In this document: positions 8,924 to 17,334 of the stretch, piece by piece
Numbering within the stretch: position 1 is the first letter of the stretch
Layout of the letters: each line of letters starts with the position of its first letter
Assembly (NCBI RefSeq): GCF_004369205.1
Contig: NZ_QFGA01000003.1
Coordinates: 310,001-374,000, forward strand
Direction of reading: 5' to 3'
DNA length: 64,000 bases
From: Pelotomaculum schinkii
GTDB lineage: Bacteria; Bacillota; Desulfotomaculia; Desulfotomaculales; Pelotomaculaceae
Notes under the pieces: generated by a model
What the model saw: only the letters and a program-made list of their open reading frames with translations
Databases searched by the model: none
Told to the model about the DNA's origin: nothing
Program-made: the position numbers and the translations under genes

Positions 8924-9262
8924 ATGTTTCAGTGTCTGAAGAGGGTGGTTTACCAGGTTTCAGATCTTGAAAAAGCCAATGCAGCCCGTCCTGACAGGTC
9001 CAATTTCCAGGCGCTTTCTCTCTTGATGAAAAGAGTTGCAAAAGGTTGTCTGACTGAGTTGGTAGCTGAGATATATGCGACCGAAGGTGAATTGCTAACG
9101 GCCGGATCCAAAAAACTAGAGCCCATAATCAACGGCTATAAAGAGCTTTTGCATAAAGCGGGCCGGGAAAGAGAGTTGATTTTTACACTCGTTGCATTCG
9201 TTATATACTGGAGGAGGATTCTTATATGGATAAGAAGAGAGCCAGCTTCACTGCAATGTTAA
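8924..9262 (+). pseudogene. Chimeric ORF with a VOC/glyoxalase-like N-terminus
   Basis: 112 codons after a good aaggagaagg site. The first 18 residues, MFQCLKRVVYQVSDLEKA, look like the first strand of a VOC/glyoxalase domain, but the metal-binding remainder is missing. It is followed by unrelated helical sequence (ALSLLMKRVAKGCLTELV...ELLHKAGRERELIF). The last 12 codons run into the start region of the methyltransferase. Most likely a fusion of gene remnants in this scrap-rich stretch; a small genuine protein is possible. Confidence 0.35.
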
Positions 9263-10149
9263 TGGCTTACTATCGCGCGTACCATGCCATGCATGAAACC
9301 CCAAAGATATTTGATGATTTTCTGGCCTGTCATTTGTTTACGGAGGATGAACACTCGTTTTTCGAAAACGCCTGTTCGCAGGCTCCCAGGCTGGATGATC
9401 CCGAACGCGCAGCATCGCTTCCTGACCGGGCGGCTGCGATAGCGTGGGCGTTGCAAACCATAACACCGGGCCCATCCATGACTCTCAGCCGTTCACGGTA
9501 CACGGAAGAAATTCTCGACAAGGCTGTTGGGCAGGGAGTGCGGCAGTACGTGATCCTTGGGGCGGGTTTTGATACCTTTGCGTTTCGCCGACCGGAGATG
9601 TTGGAGAAGCTTCAGGTGTTCGAGGTCGACCATCCCGTCACGCAGGCCTTTAAACGCCAACGCCTCGCTGAGGCGGGCTGGAAACTGCCGGCACAGCTTC
9701 ACTTTGTTCCGGTGGATTTTGAGCAGGAGAGCCTGGCAGAGGTACTAACACGCTCATCGTATAACCCGCAGGCACTTAGCTTCTTTAGCTGGCTGGGTGT
9801 CACCTATTACCTAACCCGCGATGCTATATTTACCACACTGCATGATATCGCCAATATTGTCCCCGCGGGCAGCGCAATCATTTTCGATTACCTTGATACA
9901 GACGCGTTTGTTCCCGAAAAAGCGGCTAAACGCGTGAAAAATACGATAAGGGACGCGCAGCAGAACGCGGGTGAGCCGATGATAACGGGGTTTGACCCGT
10001 CTTCGCTCGCCGCCGACCTTGCAAGTCTGGGCTTTTATCTCCAAGAGAATTTAAGCCCAACCGACATCGAAGAACGCTATTTCAAGGGACGCACGGACGA
10101 CTACCACGCGTGCGAGCATTTACACTTTGCCAAGGTAGTAGTCGAATAG
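9226..10149 (+). CDS. Class I SAM-dependent methyltransferase, LCM family
   Basis: Enzyme of 307 residues related to leucine carboxyl methyltransferases (Pfam LCM; TIGR00027-type). Seen features are FTAMLMAYYRAYH near the N-terminus, the SAM-binding loop YVILGAGFDTFAFRRPE (about 107-123), the acidic strand end VFEVDHPVTQAFKRQRL, and a motif SFFSWLGVTYYLT. The substrate of these bacterial homologues is mostly unknown. The start ATG follows ggaggatt. A frameshifted, truncated second copy begins 50 bases downstream, so the 5' end was duplicated in tandem. Confidence 0.85.
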   Translation: MDKKRASFTAMLMAYYRAYHAMHETPKIFDDFLACHLFTEDEHSFFENACSQAPRLDDPERAASLPDRAAAIAWALQTITPGPSMTLSRSRYTEEILDKAVGQGVRQYVILGAGFDTFAFRRPEMLEKLQVFEVDHPVTQAFKRQRLAEAGWKLPAQLHFVPVDFEQESLAEVLTRSSYNPQALSFFSWLGVTYYLTRDAIFTTLHDIANIVPAGSAIIFDYLDTDAFVPEKAAKRVKNTIRDAQQNAGEPMITGFDPSSLAADLASLGFYLQENLSPTDIEERYFKGRTDDYHACEHLHFAKVVVE

Positions 10150-10199
10150 CATATACTAGTTAATCAAACAAACAAATAAAAGGAAAGAAGAGATACTAT

Positions 10200-10505
10200 A
10201 TGGAAGAGAAAGAGCCAGCTTTACCGCAACGTTAATGGCTTACTATCGTGCGTACCATGTTATGCATGAAACCCCAAAGATATTTGATGACTTTTTGGCC
10301 CATCGTTTGGTTATGGAAGAGGAGTGGGCAAGTATCGAATATCAGATAGCGGAAAGCCTCAAGTTATTCGACTCTGCACGCGCCGCTTCATGTCCTGACC
10401 GGGCGACGGCCCTGAGGTGGATGATGCGGGAGGCATTGGCGGCTCCCTCCCTCATTCTCGCCCGCTCACGGTATGCCGAAGACAGCCTTGAGTACCACAA
10501 GAACC
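10200..10505 (+). pseudogene. Truncated duplicate of the LCM methyltransferase
   Basis: Starts at ATG 10200 but lacks two bases near codon 5, so the first frame stops after 11 codons; the correct frame is open from 10235. It matches the upstream gene over MAYYRAYHxMHETPKIFDDF...PSLILARSRYAEDSLE, then homology ends at about 10505, before the SAM-binding loop. Non-functional. Confidence 0.8.
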
Positions 10506-10507
10506 AG

Positions 10508-10715
10508 CCCTTTAACGACAACCATTTGCGTCCCTGCCCTCTTCTAGACAATCCGGGCAGGCTAACGGCGATGGTGGAGGCATCCGGTGCAACCTCGACG
10601 GAGTTCGTCAAACAGGAGGACGTACACAGCTTGAGCGGTAAGTGTGTGGTACGGCTGAAAAATGGGCTGTGACTGCGGAAAGGCTGTGGGGTGAATCACA
10701 CAACTGCGCCGGTTG
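10508..10715 (+). pseudogene. C-terminal scrap of a radical-SAM-type protein
   Basis: Joined in frame to the truncated methyltransferase. It encodes NDNHLRPCPLLDNPGRL, then MVEASGATSTEF, and after a frameshift near 10660 EKWAVTAERLWGES. This is the Cys-containing tail seen in one group of radical SAM proteins (SPASM-like PCPLLDNP motif). The catalytic CxxxCxxC domain is absent. Family assignment is from memory. Confidence 0.5.
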
Positions 10716-10914
10716 CGCACAATGCGATGATGATGCTCAAAAGGATGCTGGTTGAAATAAACCGGCGCTTTCCTCCAACCTCGGACACTCATTCTGGCTT
10801 GTGCTTGCCGCAAAAGCGGCTGCCGTGGTGCAGGAGCTTACCTAGTTTATGCCTTAGGGATTATATTTTCTATCTCGCCAAAAGGTTTGAAGTCAAGCAT
10901 TTTTTCCTGACCCG

Positions 10915-10975
10915 GACGGTATACGTTGACTACATCATGGATTGCAGGCAGGATTATGGTTGGCTGGTACGGTAG
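10915..10975 (+). pseudogene. C-terminal scrap of a RelE-type toxin gene
   Basis: 61 bases identical, except for one base, to the end of the relE-like gene at 32992-33052 (encoding TVYVDYIMDCRQDYGWLVR and stop). Similarity ends right after the stop codon. It shows that another RelBE module of the same type once stood here, or that this end was copied. Confidence 0.85.
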
Positions 10976-11013
10976 ACTTAAAGGTGATTTCCCATTTTCT
11001 CCATAAAAACCTA

Positions 11014-11044
11014 TTGACTATCACCTTGGGTGTTAGCTTATGAT
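11014..11044 (+). promoter_or_regulatory. MerR-type promoter with 19-base spacer
   Basis: TTGACT (11014-11019), exactly 19 bases, TATGAT (11039-11044). The spacer contains the imperfect palindrome cta.cacc...ggtg.tag. Long-spacer promoters with a dyad in the spacer are the hallmark of MerR activation, so the downstream merR gene is probably autoregulated. The transcription start would fall at or just before the Shine-Dalgarno, giving a very short leader. Confidence 0.75.
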
Positions 11045-11061
11045 TGGTTCGAGGTGATAAG

Positions 11062-11937
11062 ATGTTAATTAACGAGGTAAGCAAAGCAACCAATTTAACC
11101 AAAAAAGCGATTGAATACTATACAAATCAAGGATTGGTTTTCCCTGAAATTTTGGAAAACGGATACAAATATTTCAGTGAAAAGGATGTGGAGCTTTTAA
11201 AGAAAATTTCTGTCTTTCGTAAAATCGGAATTGGTATAGATGATATTAAAGCTATACTTGCGGATGAAAAAGGAAATGTTTTACAAAAAATATCTGTACA
11301 AAAAGAATTGAGAGTGCAAAGGGAAAAAGCCAAACAAGCAATCCTTGACCAACTTAGTATCGGTAAGAGTTTTGCAGAAATAGAAACAGCTTTGAATGCC
11401 ATTGAACAGAACGAAACGGTTACGGATAAGCTGTTAGAGGCGTTTCCCGGATATTACGGTCGCTTTATTTGTTTGCACTTTGCGCAATTTTTGAATGGGC
11501 CGATTTCGACACCCCAACAACAAGCTGCTTATAAAGAAATCACAGAGTTTCTGGATGAGGCCCCTGCACTGACCTTTCCAAAAGAGTTGCAGGATTTTCT
11601 GGTTGAAAGCACTCAGCACATCAGCGCAGAGAATATTCGGGAGATGAATGAACAAACAAAGAGGTCTATTGAAAATCTTGAACAGTTTTTATCGGAAAAC
11701 AAGGAAATGCTGACATGGTATCTTGAATATAAAAAGTCTGATGAGTATAAAAATTCTCCTGCTTTCAAAATTCAAGAGATGCTTAAAGAGTTTAATAATA
11801 CAAGTGGATACTATGATGTTTTTATCCCTGCAATGAAGAAGTTAAGTGATTCTTATGGAAAGTATTGTCAACAACTTGAAATTGCTAATGAAAAATTATT
11901 ATCAGAGTATCCTGAGATTACAAAATTGAATAACTAA
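11062..11937 (+). CDS. MerR-family transcriptional regulator
   Basis: 291 residues. N-terminal winged helix (MLINEVSKATNLTKKAIEYY, then NGYKYFSEKDVELLKKI) with the MerR arginine/tyrosine pattern, a coiled-coil linker (about 85-125) and a long helical C-terminal domain of about 165 residues with no recognised ligand motif (no Cys pair for metal, no GyrI fold). I chose the ATG at 11062 with gaggtg six bases upstream; a TTG at 11044 lies inside the promoter -10. It is probably a drug or stress sensor controlling itself. Confidence 0.85.
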   Translation: MLINEVSKATNLTKKAIEYYTNQGLVFPEILENGYKYFSEKDVELLKKISVFRKIGIGIDDIKAILADEKGNVLQKISVQKELRVQREKAKQAILDQLSIGKSFAEIETALNAIEQNETVTDKLLEAFPGYYGRFICLHFAQFLNGPISTPQQQAAYKEITEFLDEAPALTFPKELQDFLVESTQHISAENIREMNEQTKRSIENLEQFLSENKEMLTWYLEYKKSDEYKNSPAFKIQEMLKEFNNTSGYYDVFIPAMKKLSDSYGKYCQQLEIANEKLLSEYPEITKLNN

Positions 11938-11982
11938 GGCTAATCTGATTATCCGGAAGCTGAAGAACCCTTTATAAACTGA

Positions 11983-12017
11983 AAGGCAGGGTGATTTTGA
12001 GATTCGCCCTGCCTTCC
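11983..12017. terminator. Bidirectional terminator between the two MerR genes
   Basis: aaggcaggg / ccctgcctt arms (11983-11991 and 12007-12015) around a T-rich loop, placed between convergent stops. Confidence 0.75.
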
Positions 12018-12032
12018 ATACTACCCGTACAG

Positions 12033-12830
12033 TTACTTTTTGATGGGAAAATAAATTTCGGTTACATATTCACCGGACGAAATGTTGTCATTATAGCCTT
12101 TGATGTACAACTCAAAGGGTGGCCCGGAAACGGTATATCCCTCCTTTTCAATCCATTCTATCAGGGCCGTATAGCACGAAGTAAAATCATCATACGGCCC
12201 GATATGGGTTGCAAAGCAGCAAAGCCCCGGAGCAAGTGTCCGCACATGCTCACCGCTGCCGCCCGATAGCTCCACTCCGACTTCAATATCTGTGCAGTCG
12301 CGATTGAATTCCTCATCATGGTAGATGGACAGGAACGGCCCGGCAGGTTTTAGCCGGCTCTTTTCCAACCCGGCGCATAAGGTGCCGAAGGCTTCAGCAA
12401 GATCTCGAATACTCATTTTCCGTCTGAGGGAATAGATGGTTTTGGGTTGCATCTCTACGGTTTTAACCAAATAATTCGCTTGCATAATATTCTCACGCCT
12501 TTCTATTTTCTCAATGTCCTGCTCTATTTGCAGCAGGATGTGCTGCTGGTCGTTAATCTGTCGCAAGAACTCCTCTTTTTTAGCTTGCAGGAGTTTAGCC
12601 AAATGGCCGTTATCCCTTCTGGCAAGAACAGCGGAAATCTCAGGCAAAGAAAACCGATATCGCTTCAGCCTCGAAATCAGCAGCATGTCCCGAAGCTGAG
12701 AAACCTCGTAATAGCGGTAGCCGGAGTCCTTGCTGACAAATCCGGGCTTGAGCAGCCCAATCTGATCGTAATAGCGGAGCGTCTTGGCAGATACTCTGCT
12801 GATTCTGGAGAATTGTCCGATTGTGAGCAT
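12033..12830 (-). CDS. MerR-family regulator with GyrI-like effector-binding domain (BmrR type)
   Basis: 265 residues. N-terminal MerR winged helix (MLTIGQFSRISRVSAKTLRY, DQIGLLKP, SGYRYYEVSQL), coiled-coil dimer helix (about 75-115), then a GyrI-like/AraC-effector domain (about 120-265) containing GPFLSIYHDEEFN, DIEVGVEL, and the C-terminal PPFELYIKGYN...YVTEIYFPI strand pair. This is the BmrR/TipA-like architecture that senses multiple hydrophobic drugs. The start is ATG 12830 with a GGTGGTGAT site; longer starts would run into the promoter. Confidence 0.88.
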   Translation of the reverse strand: MLTIGQFSRISRVSAKTLRYYDQIGLLKPGFVSKDSGYRYYEVSQLRDMLLISRLKRYRFSLPEISAVLARRDNGHLAKLLQAKKEEFLRQINDQQHILLQIEQDIEKIERRENIMQANYLVKTVEMQPKTIYSLRRKMSIRDLAEAFGTLCAGLEKSRLKPAGPFLSIYHDEEFNRDCTDIEVGVELSGGSGEHVRTLAPGLCCFATHIGPYDDFTSCYTALIEWIEKEGYTVSGPPFELYIKGYNDNISSGEYVTEIYFPIKK

Positions 12831-12871
12831 ATAAATCACCACCCGATGGCATTTGAACATGTTCTGATTGG

Positions 12872-12902
12872 AGTATACGGCTTCCAGTTAGGGCAAAGTC
12901 AA
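12872..12902 (-). promoter_or_regulatory. MerR-type promoter with 19-base spacer for the BmrR-like gene
   Basis: On the minus strand: TTGACT (complement of 12897-12902), 19 bases, TATACT (complement of 12872-12877). The spacer reads like the BmrR-class operator core (CCCTAACTGG). It is the second long-spacer promoter in 2 kb and supports autoregulation. Confidence 0.75.
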
Positions 12903-13104
12903 GCGGTCTTTCTTTTTTTATAAAATTATTTATAAAATTATATAGATGCAACGAAAAGGATCGAAACAGGAATACCGTGAATGATCTTTTTTTGCCTCCT
13001 ATGAAACCAGAAGCGGCTGATATAAGCGTGACAGAAGGAATAGCTCGTATTATAATGGCTACATATAGTTATACTGCAAATGGTTGAAACCGGAGACATG
13101 GGGC

Positions 13105-13518
13105 ATGCAGATAAAAATAAGCCAAAAGCATAATTGGATATGCCTGTTCTTATGCGGCCTGTTGTTAATAGGCTATATCAGCATGGCAAGCCCCCACAAT
13201 ATTTTCTCTGTAGATGCGTATGCACTCGACCGTTCTTCCATCAGTGGCGGACCACCACACTCGTCCATGGACGGCGGTATAAATCTCTGGTATATCGATT
13301 ATTCAGCCATTACCAACACCCGGGCCGGCTTTTTCTTATCCTCCGTTAAACCGTTTCTATGGCTGCATACTAAAAACATTTTTTATCTATTAACCTCACT
13401 CATCACCGCTCAAATCATCTCTTTCCTCTATTCTTCCCGGCTGGCGGGCAGACTCGGTGCACAGTTCCGTTCTATCGGAATAACCATCTTCCTCCATAAA
13501 AAAGACGGAATGAAATGA
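13105..13518 (+). CDS. Hypothetical exported or membrane protein
   Basis: 137 residues: hydrophobic N-terminus (NWICLFLCGLLLIGYISM, signal peptide or anchor), a Ser/Gly-rich middle (SSISGGPPHSSMDGGINLWY), and a second hydrophobic stretch (NIFYLLTSLITAQIISFLY). I chose ATG 13105 with ggag upstream; the frame opens at TTG 13084. No family recognised. It sits before the secDF leader but no operon link is evident. Confidence 0.5.
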   Translation: MQIKISQKHNWICLFLCGLLLIGYISMASPHNIFSVDAYALDRSSISGGPPHSSMDGGINLWYIDYSAITNTRAGFFLSSVKPFLWLHTKNIFYLLTSLITAQIISFLYSSRLAGRLGAQFRSIGITIFLHKKDGMK

Positions 13519-13524
13519 CCGGAA

Positions 13525-13650
13525 GCTTTGTGGCGGGACCATGAAACGTCCCGTAAGGGCGAAGTGCGCTTAAAATGCGCCTATTCGTGACATTTCATCC
13601 GTCCAGGCCGCGTCATGGTCAGAGGACCGGTGCGTGCATGACGGGCATAA
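13525..13650 (+). promoter_or_regulatory. Structured leader upstream of secD
   Basis: About 125 bases rich in short inverted repeats: gggac/gtccc (13538-13556 region), gcgc ttaaaat gcgc (13567-13581), and the longer pairs ccatga/tcatgg and atgaaa/tttcat. I do not recognise a known riboswitch class. It may be a regulatory leader of secDF or the end of the upstream transcript. Confidence 0.3.
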
Positions 13651-13664
13651 TTGGAGGAAAAATT

Positions 13665-14924
13665 ATGAATTCTAAACGCGTGTTTTTTATCACCGTTTTA
13701 TTAACGGCTGCTTTGTTCTGCCTTTCTATATTTGGCCTCAAGATCGGAAATTTTTGGATTAAAGGCGCAGACCAGATGCGCTACGGCATAGATATCCGCG
13801 GCGGCGTGGAGGCCACCTATGAGCCCAAGGACCTGGGGCGGGCGCCAACGGAAAACGAGCTGGAAGCGATACGGACGATCATCGAAACGCGTATGGACGC
13901 CAAAAATATTACGGACCGGGATGTTACTGTAGACAAGGGCAATGGTAAAGTGATCGTCCGCTTTCCCTGGAAATCCGATGAAACCAATTTCGACCCCCAG
14001 AAGGCCGTATCCGAGCTGGGGGAGACCGCCAAATTAACCTTCAGGGATCCGGACGGCAATGTTATCATGGAAGGTACCGACGTGACCAAAAGCTCGGCCC
14101 AATTAAGCCAGTCTGATTCCCAACCCGCTGTCGCACTTACTTTGTCCGCCCGGGGTGCGGACAAGTTTGCCCAGGCTACCGGCCGGCTGATCGGGCAAAA
14201 TATCGATATTTATATGGATGAAGCCTTAATTTCTACGGCCATTGTGCAAACCCAGATTACGGGCGGCAACGCGGAAATCACTCACCTGGAAAGCCTGCAA
14301 GCGGCGACATTACTTGCCAATCGCATCAATTCTGGATCTTTGCCCTATTCCCTGATAGTGAAAAACTGCAACATTATCAGTCCAACCCTGGGCAGCAACG
14401 CTCTGGCGGTCATGGTTATGGCGGGCAAGGTTGCCTTTGCGCTGGTTTGCCTGTTTATGCTTATTTATTATCGTCTGCCCGGCCTGGTGGCCTGCATCGC
14501 TTTGACCTTACAGGTTACCGGTCAGCTGCTGGCACTGTCCGTTCCCCAGTTTACCCTGACTCTGCCCGGTATTGCCGGTTTGATCTTATCCATTGGTATG
14601 GGCGTAGATGCCAATATCATAATATCCGAGCGAATCAAAGAAGAACTGAATGGGGGCAAAACTGTGCTGAGAGCCATTGAAACCGGCTTTAAACGAGCTT
14701 TTTCAGCAGTTTTTGACGGCAATGTTACCGTGGTCATCGTAGCCATCATCTTGATCATTTTCGGCTCCGGTTCCATGCTCTCATTCGGGTATACGCTTTT
14801 GTGCGGAGTTATTATGAATTTTGTGGCCGGTGTCACGGCGTCGCGCCTCATGATACGCTCGCTCAGCAATTTTAAGGCCTTACGCCAACCGCAATACTTT
14901 GGAGCTAAGGGGGTGGTGCAATGA
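13665..14924 (+). CDS. secD: Protein translocase subunit SecD
   Basis: 419 residues. TM1 at about 6-26, then the first extracytoplasmic domain beginning MRYGIDIRGGVEATYEP, with the SecD feature LSARGADKFAQATGRLIGQ and a short P1 domain typical of Clostridia, followed by five C-terminal TM helices carrying LPGIAGLILSIGMGVDANII and SERIKEELNGGKTVLRAIETG. SecDF uses the proton motive force to assist SecA-driven export. The start ATG has ggagg six to ten bases upstream; the frame opens earlier but without a site. It overlaps secF by four bases. Confidence 0.95.
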   Translation: MNSKRVFFITVLLTAALFCLSIFGLKIGNFWIKGADQMRYGIDIRGGVEATYEPKDLGRAPTENELEAIRTIIETRMDAKNITDRDVTVDKGNGKVIVRFPWKSDETNFDPQKAVSELGETAKLTFRDPDGNVIMEGTDVTKSSAQLSQSDSQPAVALTLSARGADKFAQATGRLIGQNIDIYMDEALISTAIVQTQITGGNAEITHLESLQAATLLANRINSGSLPYSLIVKNCNIISPTLGSNALAVMVMAGKVAFALVCLFMLIYYRLPGLVACIALTLQVTGQLLALSVPQFTLTLPGIAGLILSIGMGVDANIIISERIKEELNGGKTVLRAIETGFKRAFSAVFDGNVTVVIVAIILIIFGSGSMLSFGYTLLCGVIMNFVAGVTASRLMIRSLSNFKALRQPQYFGAKGVVQ

Positions 14925-15856
14925 TTCGGTTCTATAAACACAGATATATCTATTTTGCCATTTCGCTTTGCCTTATTTTGTTGGGCGTTGGGGCCGCCTT
15001 CATAAACGGCATTCAGCTTGATATTCAGTTTAAGGGCGGCACCATACTCAAATACACCTATTCCTCCGACATCAACGCCGAGCAGGCCGAAAAAATCGTT
15101 GAACAGGCGGTGGGAAGGACGGTCAACTGTCAACTGCAGTCTAACATGGCCCAGGATCATAAAATACTTATGGTCAGTCTGGCCAGTAACGAAGCGCTTT
15201 CCTCCCGGGAACAGGAAGCAGTCACTTCCGCCCTCACCCGGGCCTATCCCGATGCAAGTCTCGCCTTATCCGAGTCGCTAACGGTGGAGCCCTTCATCGG
15301 CAAGCATTTTTTTACCAATGGCATGATTGCCATTGCGCTATCCTTTCTGCTGATTCTCGTGTATGTGGGATGGCGGTTTAAAAACATCGGCGGGCTTTCT
15401 GCCGGTTCCATGGCCATTATCGCCTTGTTCCACGATGTGTTTATCGTCACCGCGGTCTTTATCATCTTCAAAATCCCCTTAAACGACTCGTTTATTGCCG
15501 CCATCCTGACCATCATTGGTTTTTCCATCAATGATACCATTGTTATCTATGACCGCATCCGGGAAAATGAGCGTCTTTTGGGAAGAAAGACCCCGGCAGA
15601 GGAGCTGGTTGACATCAGTATCAATCAATCCATGAGCCGCTCCATCAATACCAATATTGCCGTTTTTATGAGCATTGCCGTTATCTATGTCTTCGCGCAG
15701 GTTTATGATATCGGATCGATCAGAGCATTTGCGCTGCCCATGATGTTTGGCACGATTTCCGGCTGTTACTCCACTATCTGTATTGCCGGGCCGCTATGGA
15801 CCATGTGGCAGCATCATAAAAAAACAAAAATAAGGGTGAAATCTGCTGAAGCATAA
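14921..15856 (+). CDS. secF: Protein translocase subunit SecF
   Basis: 311 residues with TM1 near 11-29, the DIQFKGGTILKYTY domain entry, and five TM helices with the SecF signature IIGFSINDTIVIYDRIREN and SMSRSINTNIAVF. It is translationally coupled to secD (ATGA overlap) and followed by a clear terminator, so secDF is a two-gene unit. Confidence 0.95.
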   Translation: MIRFYKHRYIYFAISLCLILLGVGAAFINGIQLDIQFKGGTILKYTYSSDINAEQAEKIVEQAVGRTVNCQLQSNMAQDHKILMVSLASNEALSSREQEAVTSALTRAYPDASLALSESLTVEPFIGKHFFTNGMIAIALSFLLILVYVGWRFKNIGGLSAGSMAIIALFHDVFIVTAVFIIFKIPLNDSFIAAILTIIGFSINDTIVIYDRIRENERLLGRKTPAEELVDISINQSMSRSINTNIAVFMSIAVIYVFAQVYDIGSIRAFALPMMFGTISGCYSTICIAGPLWTMWQHHKKTKIRVKSAEA

Positions 15857-15931
15857 ATATAGCCTCCCAAGGTCTAAAAAAGAATGATATGCTCCCCCTA
15901 AAGCAGATGGATAAACAAGCACCGACCGGGG

Positions 15932-15965
15932 CAAGGGACACAGGGAGGTCCCTTGTCCTCTTATT
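15932..15965 (+). terminator. Terminator of secDF
   Basis: Perfect 8-bp stem caagggac (15932-15939) / gtcccttg (15948-15955) with an 8-base loop, then tcctcttattt. Confidence 0.75.
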
Positions 15966-16048
15966 TATAGGCCTCCTGAAGTGCCCGCTATACGATACCG
16001 GCAGTTTAGGCTGGGCAACCGGGGCTTGTTAGGACTGCTCCCTGCAAG

Positions 16049-16070
16049 CCCTCGCCTTTAGGCGTGGGTG
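16049..16070. repeat. Possible solo right end of an IS200/IS605 element
   Basis: Short hairpin ccc.cgcc ttta ggcg.ggg followed by tggttgac. This form (cgcctttaggcgtggg) is common at the right end of IS200/IS605-type elements. No transposase is attached. Low confidence. Confidence 0.3.
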
Positions 16071-16182
16071 GTTGACAAAATAGAATAAGAGGATTTAAAC
16101 AAAAAAACATGGTAAAATATAATAAAAGTGTTATCGGGTGTTAAGTACGGGTTCACCTGAGGAATCCCAAAGGAGTGGGACA

Positions 16183-16914
16183 GATGAGAGTATTACTGGT
16201 GTATCCAAAGTATCCGGACAGCTTCTGGAGCTTCAAATCTTTGTCGGCATCGAGACCCCCAGCGAGGAGAGCCTCAAGGAGTGCAACAAGTTCAACAATA
16301 TCAACCGCAACCTGATTGCTTCAGTGAAGACTATCCAGAACAACGGGATGGAGGTCAGCGCTGGCTTCATCGTCGGATTTGACAGCGACACCCCATCCAT
16401 TTTTGAGCGACAAATCAACTTCATCAAACAGAGCGGCATCATCAACGCCATGGTGGGGTTACTGAGCGCTCCCAGTGGGACGCGGCTATTTGAGCGCCTG
16501 AAACAGGAGAATCGGCTGCTGTCCGGTTTTACAGGTAACAACACCGACTTTTCTTCTTTGAACTTCATCCCAAAAATGAACCCCCAGAAGCTGCTGGAGG
16601 GCTACAAGAGTATCATCACCTCTATCTACGATCCGGCTGCCTTCTACGAGCGGATATACAAATTTTTCAGGGAATTCAAGCCGATTAAGCGGAAACGTGC
16701 CGAACGCTTCCAACTGATTTACATCAAGGCCCTGCTGCAGGCGATGTTCTACCTGGGCATACTGGAGAAGGGCCGGCGTCACTACTGGAAGCTCCTGATC
16801 AAAACCACCTTCCGTTACCCGCGCTTCCTACCGGAAGCGGTGAGCTTTTCCATCAAAGGCTTCCACTACCGCAAGATGTTCAGGCAGATGGCGCGTCTGG
16901 AGGGAGAGGTCTAA
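16183..16914 (+). pseudogene. B12-binding radical SAM protein (DUF4070 type), internally deleted
   Basis: ATG 16183 (after ggagtggg) begins MRVLLVYPKYPDSFWSFK, the start of a B12-binding-domain radical SAM protein. Right after SFK the sequence jumps, in another frame, to FVGIETPSEESLKECNKFNN, followed by SAGFIVGFDSDTPSIFERQ, SAPSGTRLFERLK and the DUF4070 tail to 16914. The rest of the B12 domain and the CxxxCxxC iron-sulfur motif are missing. Intact homologues are about 480-500 residues, so roughly half the gene is gone and the halves are out of frame. Confidence 0.85.
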
Positions 16915-17092
16915 GATGGACCCTGCGGTAGGATCTGCCCCTCCAGTTATGAATTCGCCTGTCCGTTTGCGAAGGGCATCCTGGGTGGCAGCCGGTTTAT
17001 GGGGGACGTAAGCGGCAGCGACAAGCACTTCTCCTTCTCCATTCCGGCAAGGGAAAAGTCCGCAAAGATGCACTTGTTTGAAAGCGTTATCA

Positions 17093-17332
17093 CTATAAGT
17101 ACTTGTCAATATATTCCTTCATCTCCAGTACAGTATTGAATTTTAAGGAAGTAGCTATTATTTTAGCGGTACCTGTGGCTACAGGATCTTTGTCTTTGTG
17201 GTAGTCAAACTTACAAGTACGCCAAATACCGTCTCTACCTATTCCCCAATATATAGTTGAGCTCCTTTCCGGTTTCATATTGAAATGCGAAAGAAGTTTA
17301 CGTATATCTCCCTGACAGAATCGTATAGGCAT
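17093..17332 (-). CDS. Small protein paired with a HicB-like antitoxin (candidate toxin)
   Basis: 79 residues, MPIRFCQGDIRKLLSHFNMK then SSTIYWGIGRDGIWRTCKFDYHKDKDPVATGTAKIIA and a helical end. It begins two bases after the stop of the HicB-like gene, the antitoxin-first order of many TA pairs. It has a small basic alpha/beta look but lacks the GSHxxF His motif of HicA, so it is not a standard HicA. The toxin role is inferred from context only. Confidence 0.5.
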   Translation of the reverse strand: MPIRFCQGDIRKLLSHFNMKPERSSTIYWGIGRDGIWRTCKFDYHKDKDPVATGTAKIIATSLKFNTVLEMKEYIDKYL

Positions 17333-17334
17333 TT

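Noticed and set aside
13519-13664. A known riboswitch upstream of secD
   Set aside because: I could not match conserved cores of SAM, TPP, cobalamin, T-box or glycine classes to the sequence.
14522-15160. 212-codon minus-strand ORF opposite secD/secF
   Set aside because: Crosses the secD-secF junction on the other strand and has no recognisable domain; shadow ORF.
17093-17332. Naming the small partner HicA
   Set aside because: The GSHxxF/Y catalytic His motif of HicA is absent.
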